From contig CALVDO010000015.1 of NCBI GenBank assembly GCA_944326355.1, forward strand, positions 1-51,673: a DNA stretch of 51,673 nucleotides, in the 5' to 3' direction. Position numbers and translations under genes: made by a program. Below, piece after piece: positions 8,562 through 17,031 of this stretch (within the stretch, counting starts at the first letter, position 1; each line of letters begins with the position of its first letter). Below the pieces are notes generated by a model. The model did no database searches and had not been told where the DNA came from. It was given only the letters and a program-made list of their open reading frames with translations. This DNA is from an uncultured Bacteroidales bacterium (lineage in GTDB: Bacteria; Bacteroidota; Bacteroidia; Bacteroidales; UBA932).

Positions 8562-10226
8562 TCATTTCAGCTTCGGAATCCGGATTTTCATCCCAGGCTT
8601 GATCTTGCTGCCTATGCCGTTGAAATCCATGATGTTCTGTGCGCTGACTCCAGGATAGTTTTTCGCGATGTTGTAGAGGGAGTCGCCGCTCTTCACGACA
8701 TATATGGTGTAGTCCGCGTTCTTGTCCACTGTACTTGAGGAGGCCTTGGCCGAGGATGCCGTCGCTGAGGATGACTTCGCAGATGATGCCGATGAAGGAG
8801 CTCCTCCACGGTATATGACCAGCCTCTGACCTACGCGGATGTTGTCGCTTCTGAGCCCGTTCCATCTCTTGATCTGGCTGACGCTCACGTGATAGCGGAT
8901 GGCTATGCGGCCGAGGACTTCGCCGCTGCGTACCCTGTGGATTATCCTCTCCCCGTCACCCCCGTCCTTTATCTTCTTGATGACCACCGGATTGAAGTAT
9001 TCGTCGGCCTTGTATGCATAGAGCGAGTCCTCATGATCGATGAACGAGTTGGCGTACTCATGCGGTATCCTGAGTATGTACTCTCTCTCGTTGCCTGGGA
9101 TTATCTCATGTCTGTACTGCGGATTGAGGTTCTTCAGCTGCTCCTCCGGGACTCCGGCCAGCGTACTTACCTGCTTGAAGTGCAGCATCTTGTTTATGTG
9201 GAAAGTGTCCACAACCGCCGGCATCTCGATGGCTTTCGGCTCGATGCCGTGCTCCTTGTAGTAGGTCATCGTGTACAATGCTCCTACGAAAGCAGGCACA
9301 TAGCCTCTTGTCTCGCGCGGCAGATAATGGTAGATGTCCCAGAAGTTCCTCTTGCCTCCGCTTCTGCGTATGGCCCTGTTGACGTTGCCTGCGCCGCAGT
9401 TGTATGAGGCGATGGCGAGATTCCAGTCTCCGAATATGTTATAGGCGTCCTTCAGATATTCGGCGGCGGCATGGGCCGACTTGATCGGGTCAAACCGCTC
9501 GTCAACGAATGAGTCTATGTGAAGCCCGTAGATCTTGGCCGTGCTGTACATGAACTGCCACATTCCCTTCGCTCCAGCTCTCGACACTGCCTGAGGGTTC
9601 ATCGCGGATTCTATCACGGCCATTGCCTTGAGCTCTTCCGGCACATCGTGTTCGTTCAGAATCTCCTCGAACAGAGGCATATAATATCGGCACAGCCCGA
9701 GAATCTCAGACATCCTGTCGTTCATCTTCTCGGAGTAAAGGATGATGTAGTTCTTCACTATGTCGTTGTATGGAAGCGGAATGTATGATCCCATCGCCTT
9801 CAGCCTGCTGATGTAGACCTCGTCCGGCACATTGGACTCGAACTTCATTGAATCCATGTCATAATCGGGGACCTCTCTGCTGCTCACCTGATTATGCAGA
9901 TACCAGATGTTGAGGAGGCTGTCGGACACGTCGGCCGTGTAGTCTTCCGGATTGAGCCCTGCCGCGCTCTTGTCCTCATTCTCATCGTAGAGATCCATGA
10001 TCTCGTCCGCGATGCTGTCATTGATGCGCCTGTCCTTTTCGTATCCGGCCAGAGCGGACTCCAGCGAGTCTATCACTTCGCGAAGCCTTCCGTTCTCCCT
10101 CTGAAGCTGAATCTTCGTCTTCCTTGTCTTGTCCTGTCTCGTATCGCCGAAGGCGTCTTTCACCGGTGCCGTCATCAGCAGGACGAGCATGACGCCGGTG
10201 ATGAAATGCAGTTTCGTCAAATTCAT
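8562..10226 (-). CDS. Membrane-bound lytic murein transglycosylase D-like, SLT plus two LysM
   Basis: Cleaves peptidoglycan glycan strands in the periplasm. The 554-residue product has an N-terminal membrane/signal segment (about 7-26), a coiled region at 35-75, and the SLT domain at about 180-300 with the catalytic Glu206 in AVIESAMNPQAVSRAGAKG and the conserved ASYNCGAGNVNRAI at 273-286. LysM1 spans 430-472 (HRVRSGEVLGRIAIRYHVS), followed by a Ser/Ala linker at 477-500 and LysM2 at 508-551. It is last in the parA-parB-DUF5683 operon, a gene order seen widely in Bacteroidales, 54 bases after the DUF5683 gene. The bond specificity is known from the family only. Confidence 0.93.
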   Translation of the reverse strand: MNLTKLHFITGVMLVLLMTAPVKDAFGDTRQDKTRKTKIQLQRENGRLREVIDSLESALAGYEKDRRINDSIADEIMDLYDENEDKSAAGLNPEDYTADVSDSLLNIWYLHNQVSSREVPDYDMDSMKFESNVPDEVYISRLKAMGSYIPLPYNDIVKNYIILYSEKMNDRMSEILGLCRYYMPLFEEILNEHDVPEELKAMAVIESAMNPQAVSRAGAKGMWQFMYSTAKIYGLHIDSFVDERFDPIKSAHAAAEYLKDAYNIFGDWNLAIASYNCGAGNVNRAIRRSGGKRNFWDIYHYLPRETRGYVPAFVGALYTMTYYKEHGIEPKAIEMPAVVDTFHINKMLHFKQVSTLAGVPEEQLKNLNPQYRHEIIPGNEREYILRIPHEYANSFIDHEDSLYAYKADEYFNPVVIKKIKDGGDGERIIHRVRSGEVLGRIAIRYHVSVSQIKRWNGLRSDNIRVGQRLVIYRGGAPSSASSAKSSSATASSAKASSSTVDKNADYTIYVVKSGDSLYNIAKNYPGVSAQNIMDFNGIGSKIKPGMKIRIPKLK

Positions 10227-10280
10227 CTTTCTCTTTCTCTCTTTCTCTCTTTCTTAACTGTCCAAAGGTCCCGAATCCGG

Positions 10281-11279
10281 TCAGAATCGCACGCCGAACC
10301 GTATGCCGAACGCATTTTCCATGCCTATCGTCGGGGTCATCCGCATAGCGTAGGCGTTGTCCGGCGCTATGACCGCAGGCTCAATGTTCATGCTGATGTC
10401 GTCAGTGACTTCAAAGTCATGCATATATGCAAAGACATTAGCGTCAATGATCTGCAGCAGATAGAAAAGTGCCGTGGCGAGAATGGAATAGTCCCGGTAT
10501 CGCCGGTACACGTCCCTGTACCACAATGCGGTGGAGGCGGTTATCGGTCCGGTGTATCCCTCCATATTTGCCTCGTTGTATATCCTCCTGAATCTCTGAT
10601 AGTTGGTGTTGTTGGTGTAGAGGTAGTGAACCGAGCCTATGAGGCAGCCCCAGTATATCGGTATCTTCCAGTATTCTCCGTTGTAGGCCTGTCCGAGGCC
10701 GGGCAGAAGGATGGAGTAGACTGTCGCGCGTCCCGGATGCGGGTGTTCCGTCGGCTTGTAGTTGATGGCTCCGTCCAGAAGCGTGCCCCAGTAGACGAGC
10801 CCTGCTCCGACCATGAGCCATGTGCCTATCTGCTTGGACCTGTAGTCAATGCCCGGCGAGATGTTGATGTCGGTCGCGAACTCCGGGATGGACGCGAGAG
10901 CCGCCTCGTAGTTCTTCTTCGACACGTTGTATCTGTGGAGGTAGTATCCTCCCGTGCCGGCAAGGGCTCCGATGCCTCCGTAAACGATAGGCAGCTTCCA
11001 ATAGTCCCTGTTGTATATCTGTGATGCTCCCGGCATGAAGAGCGAGCCTCCGAACATGGTGCCGATCCTGAGGTCCTGCTTGTGCGCCAGCCCTCCGAAC
11101 AGCTCCCTGAATGAGAACATCTTGTCGGATGTGTCTGCCGCGGCCGTGGTAGCGCTCGTATCATTGTACGTCTGTGTGAACGCCTCCTCCTTGAACTGTG
11201 CGCTGGCGGTGAAGACGCTGATGACGGCAAATGCGGCCAATGCGGCCAATGCCGATATGTGTCGCAATAGACTGTGCAT
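10281..11279 (-). CDS. DUF5683-type membrane protein
   Basis: The 332-residue product begins with a signal peptide (about 1-28, ending TASAQ). It then has several hydrophobic or amphipathic segments with repeated Gly/Tyr-rich PGASQIYNRDYWKLPI and PGLGQAYNGEYWKIPI motifs about 90 residues apart, the hallmark of the Bacteroidetes DUF5683 family. Function is unknown; the pairing with ParB and a lytic transglycosylase suggests an envelope or division role, but that is guesswork from gene order. It starts eight bases after parB on the same strand, so it is translated from the par operon message. Confidence 0.85.
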   Translation of the reverse strand: MHSLLRHISALAALAAFAVISVFTASAQFKEEAFTQTYNDTSATTAAADTSDKMFSFRELFGGLAHKQDLRIGTMFGGSLFMPGASQIYNRDYWKLPIVYGGIGALAGTGGYYLHRYNVSKKNYEAALASIPEFATDINISPGIDYRSKQIGTWLMVGAGLVYWGTLLDGAINYKPTEHPHPGRATVYSILLPGLGQAYNGEYWKIPIYWGCLIGSVHYLYTNNTNYQRFRRIYNEANMEGYTGPITASTALWYRDVYRRYRDYSILATALFYLLQIIDANVFAYMHDFEVTDDISMNIEPAVIAPDNAYAMRMTPTIGMENAFGIRFGVRF

Positions 11280-11287
11280 TACGGATT

Positions 11288-12205
11288 TCAGCTGTTGAGG
11301 TTTCCGATGGCGCTGAGGAAGCTTCTTATCTCCTCGTCTGAAGTGAATCTTATTGTCATGACACCTTTGCCCCCCTTGCTCCTCTTGAGGCTGATGTCGT
11401 TGCCGAAGTACCGGCCCATCACCTCGAGCAGGTGGCAGTAGTCATCCGGAAGATCCTGTGCAGCAGTCTCCTTCTTCTCTTTCGGAGTCATGAGCCGCCG
11501 TACCTTCTCCTCGAGCATCCTTACCGAAAGCCCCTCCCTGATGACGGCATCGCAGAGCTGCTCCTGCATGGCTGGATCGTCCACTCCGAGCAGCACCTTG
11601 GCGTGTCCGACGGTCAGAAGCCCCACCTTCAGGTCGTGCTGTATTTTGGCCGGCAGCTTCAGCAGTCTGAGAGTGTTGGTCACCGAAGCCCTCTTCTTGC
11701 CTACCCTGAAGGCCATCTCCTCCTGGGTGAGGCTGCATTCCTCGATGAGCCGCTGATAGCTCATCGCCACTTCTATCGGGTCGAGATCCTCTCTCTGGAT
11801 GTTCTCTACGATGGCCATCTCGAGCATCCCCTGATCATCGGCGTTCCTGACGTATGCGGGGATTTCGGCCATGCCGATGGCGCGACACGCCCTGAATCTT
11901 CTTTCTCCGCTGATTATCTGATACCTGTCGCCGCTTTTCCTGCGCACGGTGATCGGCTGTATGAGACCGAGAGTGCGTATTGAGTCGGCCAGCTCCTCAA
12001 GAGAGTCGTCGTCAAACGACATTCTCGGCTGGTACGGATTGGGCTCTATCATGTCCACCGGAATGAGCATGACGTCCGCTCCGTTGCGCGGCTCCTCTGC
12101 GCTCACGCTCTTGTTCACATATTCCACAGGCTTTCTGATCATGGAGACGTCCTCTCCGAGAAGAGCTCCAAGACCTCGGCCTAAACCGTGCTGCTGTTTT
12201 GCCAT
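11288..12205 (-). CDS. parB: ParB/Spo0J chromosome partitioning protein
   Basis: CTP-dependent clamp that loads on parS sites and is moved by ParA. From ATG 12205 the protein starts MAKQQHGLGRGLGALL, the usual ParB N-terminus (the Arg/Gly/Leu ParA-stimulating patch), ten bases after the parA stop. An in-frame ATG at 12232 would add nine residues and overlap parA. The N-terminal nuclease-like CTP-binding domain carries GERRFRA (about residue 100), followed by a helix-turn-helix (LTQEEMAFRVGKKRASVTN) and a C-terminal dimerisation segment. About 305 residues, normal length. No consensus parS was recognised nearby. Confidence 0.96.
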   Translation of the reverse strand: MAKQQHGLGRGLGALLGEDVSMIRKPVEYVNKSVSAEEPRNGADVMLIPVDMIEPNPYQPRMSFDDDSLEELADSIRTLGLIQPITVRRKSGDRYQIISGERRFRACRAIGMAEIPAYVRNADDQGMLEMAIVENIQREDLDPIEVAMSYQRLIEECSLTQEEMAFRVGKKRASVTNTLRLLKLPAKIQHDLKVGLLTVGHAKVLLGVDDPAMQEQLCDAVIREGLSVRMLEEKVRRLMTPKEKKETAAQDLPDDYCHLLEVMGRYFGNDISLKRSKGGKGVMTIRFTSDEEIRSFLSAIGNLNS

Positions 12206-12215
12206 CTTTTTCTGA

Positions 12216-12983
12216 TTAACTGTTTTTGTCAAGAACCTCTTTCGCGAGATTGAGGTAGTTGGTCGTGCCGTTGCAGATCACGTCATACAGGATGATCGGC
12301 TTTCCGTGCGAAGGTGCCTCGCTGAGTCTGATGTTCCTCTGGATTATAGTGTTGAACACCATGTCCTTGAAGTGCTCCCTGAGGTCGTTGACCACTTGGC
12401 TGTGTACCTTCGTGCGCCCGTCGAACATCGTCACCACGAATCCCTCTATCGTGAGCCCCGGATTGACTCCGTTCTGGACGATGCGGATAGTCTGCAGCAG
12501 CTTGCCCAGTCCTTCGAGCGCGAAGAATTCCGGCTGTACGGGTATCATGACCGAATCGGCCGCGGTGAGCGCGTTCACCGTTATGAGTCCGAGGGACGGG
12601 GAGCAGTCGATGATGATGAAGTCGTAGTCGTTTCTTATCGGAGCGAGCGCCTTCTTCAGCACGGATTCCCTGTCCTTGCTTTCAAGCATCTCTATTTCAG
12701 CGCCCACGAGATTGATGTGGGAGGGAATCATGTGCAGATTCGGCATCTCGGTCTGCAGCAGGGCGTCTCTTATGTCGAGCTCGCCGATCATGACTTCGTA
12801 CAGAGTGCGTCTGGTCTCGCTGTCAGGGGAAAAGTTGAGCCCTGAGGACGTGTTGGCCTGCGGATCGGCGTCTATCACCAGCACTTTCTTTTCGAGGACC
12901 GCGAGTGACGCCGCGAGATTGATGGCCGTAGTGGTCTTGCCGACACCTCCCTTCTGGTTCGCTATCGCTATGACTTTTCCCAT
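12216..12983 (-). CDS. parA: ParA/Soj chromosome partitioning ATPase
   Basis: Walker-type ATPase that binds DNA non-specifically and drives ParB-parS segregation. The family N-terminus MGKVIAIANQKGGVGKTT begins at ATG 12983, with the deviant Walker A KGGVGKTT at 11-18, followed by VIDADPQANTS and the Walker B-like DFIIIDCSPSLGLIT. An upstream in-frame ATG at 13001 would add six residues; the -7 box at 13018-13025 allows either. First gene of the parA-parB-DUF5683-mltD-like operon, divergent from the lipid kinase gene. Confidence 0.96.
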   Translation of the reverse strand: MGKVIAIANQKGGVGKTTTAINLAASLAVLEKKVLVIDADPQANTSSGLNFSPDSETRRTLYEVMIGELDIRDALLQTEMPNLHMIPSHINLVGAEIEMLESKDRESVLKKALAPIRNDYDFIIIDCSPSLGLITVNALTAADSVMIPVQPEFFALEGLGKLLQTIRIVQNGVNPGLTIEGFVVTMFDGRTKVHSQVVNDLREHFKDMVFNTIIQRNIRLSEAPSHGKPIILYDVICNGTTNYLNLAKEVLDKNS

Positions 12984-13017
12984 ATCTTTCGTCTCTGTCA
13001 TTATGATGTAATCACGG

Positions 13018-13025
13018 CAAAATTA
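13018..13025 (-). promoter_or_regulatory. -7 box (TAATTTTG) for the parAB operon
   Basis: Minus-strand TAATTTTG fits TAnnTTTG. It shares the short divergent intergenic region with the kinase promoter; no convincing -33 box. Confidence 0.5.
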
Positions 13026-13056
13026 TAAAAAAATTTCATTACTTGCCGTTATTTGT

Positions 13057-13064
13057 TACTTTTG
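13057..13064 (+). promoter_or_regulatory. -7 box (TACTTTTG) for the lipid kinase gene
   Basis: TACTTTTG lies 26 bases before ATG 13091, predicting a leader of about 20 bases and so excluding the in-frame upstream start at 13043. Confidence 0.5.
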
Positions 13065-13090
13065 TTCCGGCAATCTGGAAAAATCTTCTG

Positions 13091-14080
13091 ATGGACAATA
13101 ATATAGAGGGATCGTGGCTTGTCGTCGTCAATCCGCACGCAGGCGGAGGGCGGACGGCGCTTGAGTGGAAAAGAATAGAAAAGCTCCTGAATGACAGGAA
13201 TGTGCCATACGAGGCGAGAATGACTGACTGCAAGCTTCATGCGACGCAGATGGCCTTCGAGGCCGCAAGGGACGGCTATCGCCGCTTCATCGCCGTCGGC
13301 GGTGACGGCACCATTCACGAAGTGCTCGGCGGCGTCATGCTCTATCTTGACTCGTTCACCCCCGCACCTGAAGCCGTACGGCCAAGTCTCAACGACTTTT
13401 TTCTTGCTGTGATCCCGGTGGGGTCGGGAAACGACTGGATCCGCGTTCACGGCGTCAGCGGCGATGTAGAAGATACTCTCGGGCTCATTCTCTCAGAGTC
13501 TTTCGCCGCTCAGGACGTGGTGCGGGTCACCTGCGAAGGGGGCCGTTCATACATGATGAATATCGGGGGAGTCGGATTCGACGCCAGAGTCTGCGAGAGG
13601 GTCAACAGAAGAAAGGACGCCGGGCGGAGAGGGAGGCTTCTCTACATCTGGTCTCTCATCTACAATTTCCTGCATTACAAGTCCTCTCCGACGGAGGTCT
13701 TCCTCGATGGCCGCAGGGTGTATTCGGGAAACTGCTTTTCCGTAGCCGTAGGCACAGGCCGCTATTCCGGCGGAGGCCTGAGGCAGACTCCTGATGCGCT
13801 GACCGACGACGGTCTTTCAGATGTCACCGTCATACCGCCTCTTCCCTTTCTTAAGATAGCCTGTGAGGTAAGAAGGCTTTTCGACGGAACTTTTACGAAG
13901 GTTAAGGATCTTGTCATCGGAAGAGGCCGGACGGTCACAGTGAAGCCGCTCGGCCCGAAGGCTGAGATTGTGGAAGTGGACGGGGAGATCATCGGCAGAA
14001 TCCCTGCTGTCTTCGAGGTCCTTCCCGAGCGGATCAATGTCCTGCACCGCTTTCCTTCGGCAGCACTTCAGAGTCGCTGA
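13091..14080 (+). CDS. Diacylglycerol/sphingosine-kinase-like lipid kinase (YegS/BmrU type)
   Basis: Phosphorylates a lipid alcohol with ATP at the inner face of the membrane. The 329-residue product has the diacylglycerol kinase catalytic domain with VVVNPHAGGG at 11-20, GGDGT at 70-74 (nucleotide-binding loop) and PVGSGNDWIR around 115. The C-terminal beta-sandwich ends with VEVDGEIIG. ATG 13091 is chosen because the promoter box lies between it and the upstream in-frame codons. The last 47 bases overlap the end of the convergent pseudouridine synthase gene. The actual substrate (diacylglycerol, undecaprenol or sphingoid base, the last relevant to Bacteroidetes sphingolipids) cannot be read from the sequence. 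Confidence 0.9.
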   Translation: MDNNIEGSWLVVVNPHAGGGRTALEWKRIEKLLNDRNVPYEARMTDCKLHATQMAFEAARDGYRRFIAVGGDGTIHEVLGGVMLYLDSFTPAPEAVRPSLNDFFLAVIPVGSGNDWIRVHGVSGDVEDTLGLILSESFAAQDVVRVTCEGGRSYMMNIGGVGFDARVCERVNRRKDAGRRGRLLYIWSLIYNFLHYKSSPTEVFLDGRRVYSGNCFSVAVGTGRYSGGGLRQTPDALTDDGLSDVTVIPPLPFLKIACEVRRLFDGTFTKVKDLVIGRGRTVTVKPLGPKAEIVEVDGEIIGRIPAVFEVLPERINVLHRFPSAALQSR

Positions 14081-14990
14081 ACATTCTCCTGAACATTCGC
14101 GGAATACCGGTGTCAAAGCTGACCGTCCTGCCCGTCACCGGATGGATGAAGGCTATGCTCCGGGCGTGCAGGGCGAGCCTGCCGAGGGGATTGCTGCGTG
14201 CCCCGTACTTCTTGTCTCCGGCGATAGGACAGCCCATGTCGGCGGCATGTACCCTGATCTGATTCTTCCTTCCCGTCTCGAGCTCAAATTCGGCGAGGCT
14301 GTACTTCGGGGCGCGGAGCAGCTCATGATAATGAGTCACCGCCATCTTGCCGCCGTTGTCTGTCGGGCTCGACGATACCTTTAGTGATTTGGGATTTTCC
14401 TTGAGCCATGAAGTCCATGTGCCCTCTTCCTGAGGCAGGGTCCCCTCCAGCACAGCCACATACTTTCTCGAGATGACGCTCCTGTTCCAGTTTTCCTGCA
14501 GCCTCTCTCTGGTCTGCAGGTCCTTGGCGAAGATTATTAGCCCGGAGGTGTCCCTGTCTATCCTGTGGACTATGTACACCCCTGTCTTCTTTGCCGCTGC
14601 GCGTGAGCCCGCCTTCCTCGCGGCCTGCCTTCTGACATGTTCGGTGAGAATGCTGTATGCCGTAGTCTCTCCGCCCGCCCCTGTAGATATGGTGAGCAGC
14701 CCGGACTTCTTTTCCGCCACTATAAGCCAGTCGTCCTCATATACTATCCTGACCCTCGTGTCCGTCTCTCCCGAGTGTCTCTTGAGTCTTGTGCCTCTTG
14801 CGAGGATGACTATTGAGTCGCCTTTTTTCAGCTGGTGGTCAAAGGCCGTAATGTTCCTGTCGTTGACCATGATCTGTCCATGGGTCAGGTATGATTTCAC
14901 TTTTGTCCTGCTTTCGCCCTCACACATCTCCATGAGACTTTCGAGCAGGTGACCGTCATGTCTGGCGGTGAATTTTCTGTCTCTTTCCAT
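14034..14990 (-). CDS. RluA-family pseudouridine synthase with S4 domain
   Basis: Isomerises specific uridines in rRNA or tRNA to pseudouridine. The 318-residue product has an N-terminal S4 RNA-binding domain (about 12-70, TKVKSYLTHGQIMVNDRNIT) and the RluA catalytic motif HRIDRDTSG at 142-150, with catalytic Asp145. Further blocks are SRKYVAVLEG and ETGRKNQIRVHAADMGCPI, where the RxNQIRxH motif is a family signature. A basic Ala/Arg-rich insertion lies at 118-135 just before the catalytic block. Divergent from holA; convergent with and overlapping the lipid kinase gene. Which uridine is modified is unknown. Confidence 0.93.
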   Translation of the reverse strand: MERDRKFTARHDGHLLESLMEMCEGESRTKVKSYLTHGQIMVNDRNITAFDHQLKKGDSIVILARGTRLKRHSGETDTRVRIVYEDDWLIVAEKKSGLLTISTGAGGETTAYSILTEHVRRQAARKAGSRAAAKKTGVYIVHRIDRDTSGLIIFAKDLQTRERLQENWNRSVISRKYVAVLEGTLPQEEGTWTSWLKENPKSLKVSSSPTDNGGKMAVTHYHELLRAPKYSLAEFELETGRKNQIRVHAADMGCPIAGDKKYGARSNPLGRLALHARSIAFIHPVTGRTVSFDTGIPRMFRRMFSDSEVLPKESGAGH

Positions 14991-15006
14991 TTCACTAAAA
15001 TTGCGG

Positions 15007-15014
15007 CAAAAATA
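15007..15014 (-). promoter_or_regulatory. -7 box (TATTTTTG) for the pseudouridine synthase gene
   Basis: Minus-strand TATTTTTG sits 17 bases before the ATG at 14990. It lies 13 bases from the opposing holA box, so the two divergent promoters overlap face to back. Confidence 0.5.
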
Positions 15015-15027
15015 CGAATAAATTTTC

Positions 15028-15035
15028 TATCTTTG
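15028..15035 (+). promoter_or_regulatory. -7 box (TATCTTTG) for holA
   Basis: TATCTTTG ends only seven bases before the holA ATG at 15043, so the transcript should start at or within a few bases of the start codon. A TTG at 15001-15003 is 24 bases upstream, longer than the usual 19-21. Confidence 0.55.
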
Positions 15036-15042
15036 CCGAGTT

Positions 15043-16083
15043 ATGGCAAAAGGATATGCTGAGACAGACGCATTGTGCCGCAAGATAGTTGCCGATGCCC
15101 GCAGAAAAGAGTTCAAGCCCGTATATCTGCTTATGGGTGAGGAGCCGTTCTATCCCGACATGGTGTGCGAAGCCATCATTGCCGAGGCGCTTGAGGACGA
15201 GGAGCGGGATTTCAATCAGACTATATGCTATGGGGCGGACGTGACTGCCGACGCGGTGATAACCGCCGCCAGAAGATATCCGATGTTCGCGCAGAGGCAG
15301 CTCGTCGTGGTGAAGGAGGCGCAGGCGATGAAGTCGCTTGAGGAGCTCGCCGTCTACTGCTCGCGGCCGCTGGAGTCCACAGTCCTTGTCATATGCATGC
15401 ACGGGGCTTCGGCGGACAGGCGGAAGTCGCTCTATAAGTCGGTATCGAAGATCGGCGTCGTGGTCGAGTCCGAGCCGCTGAGAGACTACGAGATCTCAAG
15501 ATGGATCACCTCTTATTATTCCGGCCTGGGGCTGAAGATCGCCCCGGACGCCGCCGAGCTGCTGGGAGAGTATGCGGGTACGGATCTCGGCAAGATAGCC
15601 GTCGAGACGGAGAAGCTTCGCAAGAATCTTCCGGAAGGGGCTGCCGAAGTCACTGCCTCGGACATAGAGCGGAATGTCGGCATAAGCCGTCAGTACAGCA
15701 TATTCGAGCTCACACGAGAACTCTCGAGGAAGAATGCCTCCGCATCTCTGCGTATGGCGGCGCACATCGGTTCGGCGCCGAAGTTCGCGATGCCTGCGGC
15801 CGTTAGCGCGCTTTTTATGCATTTCAACAGGATACTCCGCTATGAGGCCTTTCTGATGAAGAATCCGAGGGCCGGAAATGCGGACAGGGCCAGGGCGATC
15901 GGTGTCAGCCCGTATTTTCTGAAGGAATATGACATGGCAGTCACTGCATATCCGCTCAGGAAGTGCATGGCCGTCATCGCCCTTCTGCGCGACTATGACT
16001 ATAAGGGCAAGGGCGGGGAAGCGGGAGAGGCTACTCAGGACCAGCTTCTTGTCGAGCTCGTCGCGAGAATACTAAATTCATAA
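15043..16083 (+). CDS. holA: DNA polymerase III delta subunit
   Basis: Clamp-loader subunit that opens the beta sliding clamp. The 346-residue product has the HolA layout: N-terminal domain with KPVYLLMGEEPFYPDMVCEA (about 25-44), the AAA+-like domain with FAQRQLVVVKEAQAM and TVLVICMHG, then helical lid and collar domains (FELTRELSRKNASASLRMAA). Normal length. The predicted transcription start is almost at the ATG, with no Shine-Dalgarno-like stretch in front, so the message may be leaderless. The ABC transporter genes follow 30 bases later on the same strand. Confidence 0.93.
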   Translation: MAKGYAETDALCRKIVADARRKEFKPVYLLMGEEPFYPDMVCEAIIAEALEDEERDFNQTICYGADVTADAVITAARRYPMFAQRQLVVVKEAQAMKSLEELAVYCSRPLESTVLVICMHGASADRRKSLYKSVSKIGVVVESEPLRDYEISRWITSYYSGLGLKIAPDAAELLGEYAGTDLGKIAVETEKLRKNLPEGAAEVTASDIERNVGISRQYSIFELTRELSRKNASASLRMAAHIGSAPKFAMPAAVSALFMHFNRILRYEAFLMKNPRAGNADRARAIGVSPYFLKEYDMAVTAYPLRKCMAVIALLRDYDYKGKGGEAGEATQDQLLVELVARILNS

Positions 16084-16113
16084 ATGGTAGAAACATAAGT
16101 TTTTGTAAGGAAT

Positions 16114-17028
16114 ATGGGAATCATACAGTGCCGGGACGTGTGCAAGAGCTTCGGAGAGAAGAAGGCTCTTGACCATGTTTCCCTCGATTTCCCGAAAGGG
16201 AAGATCTTTGGCCTTCTCGGCCCGAACGGGGCGGGCAAGACTACGCTGATACGCATCATCAACAGGATCACCATCCCGAACGAGGGATCGGTGCTCTTTG
16301 ACGGACATCCGATCACTCAGGAGGATGTCGCCCGCATCGGATATCTCCCCGAGGAGCGCGGCCTCTACCGCAAGATGAAGGTCGGGGACCAGGCAATGTA
16401 TCTTGCCCAGCTCAAGGGCATGAGCTCGAAGGCCGCGGCGGAAGAGCTCAAAAAATGGTTCGTGAAGTTCGGCATAGAGAGCTGGTGGCCGAAGAAGGTG
16501 GAGGAACTCTCAAAGGGCATGGCCCAGAAGGTGCAGTTCATCACGACCGTCGTCCACCGCCCGTCGCTTCTGATTCTGGACGAGCCGTTCTCAGGCTTCG
16601 ACCCGGTCAATGCGCAGGTCATAAGGGAGGAGATTCTCCGTCTGAAGGATGAGGGGGCGACTATAGTGCTGTCGACCCACAATATGGAGTCGGTGGAGGA
16701 ACTCTGCGACGAGATCGCTCTCATCAACAGGTCCAGGCTCGTTATCACCGGGGGAGTGACCGAGATACGGCGCAAGTACGGAAACAACAATGTAGAGCTC
16801 GTATACACCGGTACGGAGCCGGTCCGCCCTGTTCCGGGCACGTTCAGAGTGCTGTCGGACGAGGATGACTCTGGACGCCGCACCGCCGTGCTCACCCTTG
16901 AGAACGGAGTCGGCAACACGGAGGTACTGAAGACTATTCTGGACCAGTCCGTCAACATCAGTTCGTTCAGAGAGCTGGTGCCGAGGATGAACGACATTTT
17001 CATTAAACTTGTTACTGAGGAGGAATAG
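16114..17028 (+). CDS. ABC transporter ATP-binding protein (NatA/ABC-2 type)
   Basis: Powers the membrane partner encoded next, probably as an exporter. The 304-residue product has Walker A GPNGAGKTT at 36-44, a Q-loop region near IGYLPEERGLYRKM, the signature LSKGM at 132-136, Walker B LLILDEP at 152-158 and the H-loop in LSTHNMESVEEL. The LPEERGLY segment and the C-terminal extension of about 90 residues after the nucleotide-binding domain are typical of NatA-like subunits. Three bases separate it from the permease gene. Substrate not determinable. Confidence 0.92.
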   Translation: MGIIQCRDVCKSFGEKKALDHVSLDFPKGKIFGLLGPNGAGKTTLIRIINRITIPNEGSVLFDGHPITQEDVARIGYLPEERGLYRKMKVGDQAMYLAQLKGMSSKAAAEELKKWFVKFGIESWWPKKVEELSKGMAQKVQFITTVVHRPSLLILDEPFSGFDPVNAQVIREEILRLKDEGATIVLSTHNMESVEELCDEIALINRSRLVITGGVTEIRRKYGNNNVELVYTGTEPVRPVPGTFRVLSDEDDSGRRTAVLTLENGVGNTEVLKTILDQSVNISSFRELVPRMNDIFIKLVTEEE

Positions 17029-17031
17029 ACC

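Noticed and set aside
9894..11024. 376-codon plus-strand frame opposite the DUF5683 and transglycosylase genes
   Set aside because: It spans the boundary of two clear minus-strand genes and shows no motif; a shadow frame.
11432..11983. Long plus-strand frame opposite parB
   Set aside because: It lies fully within parB on the other strand; composition is the mirror of a GC-rich coding region and no domain is visible.
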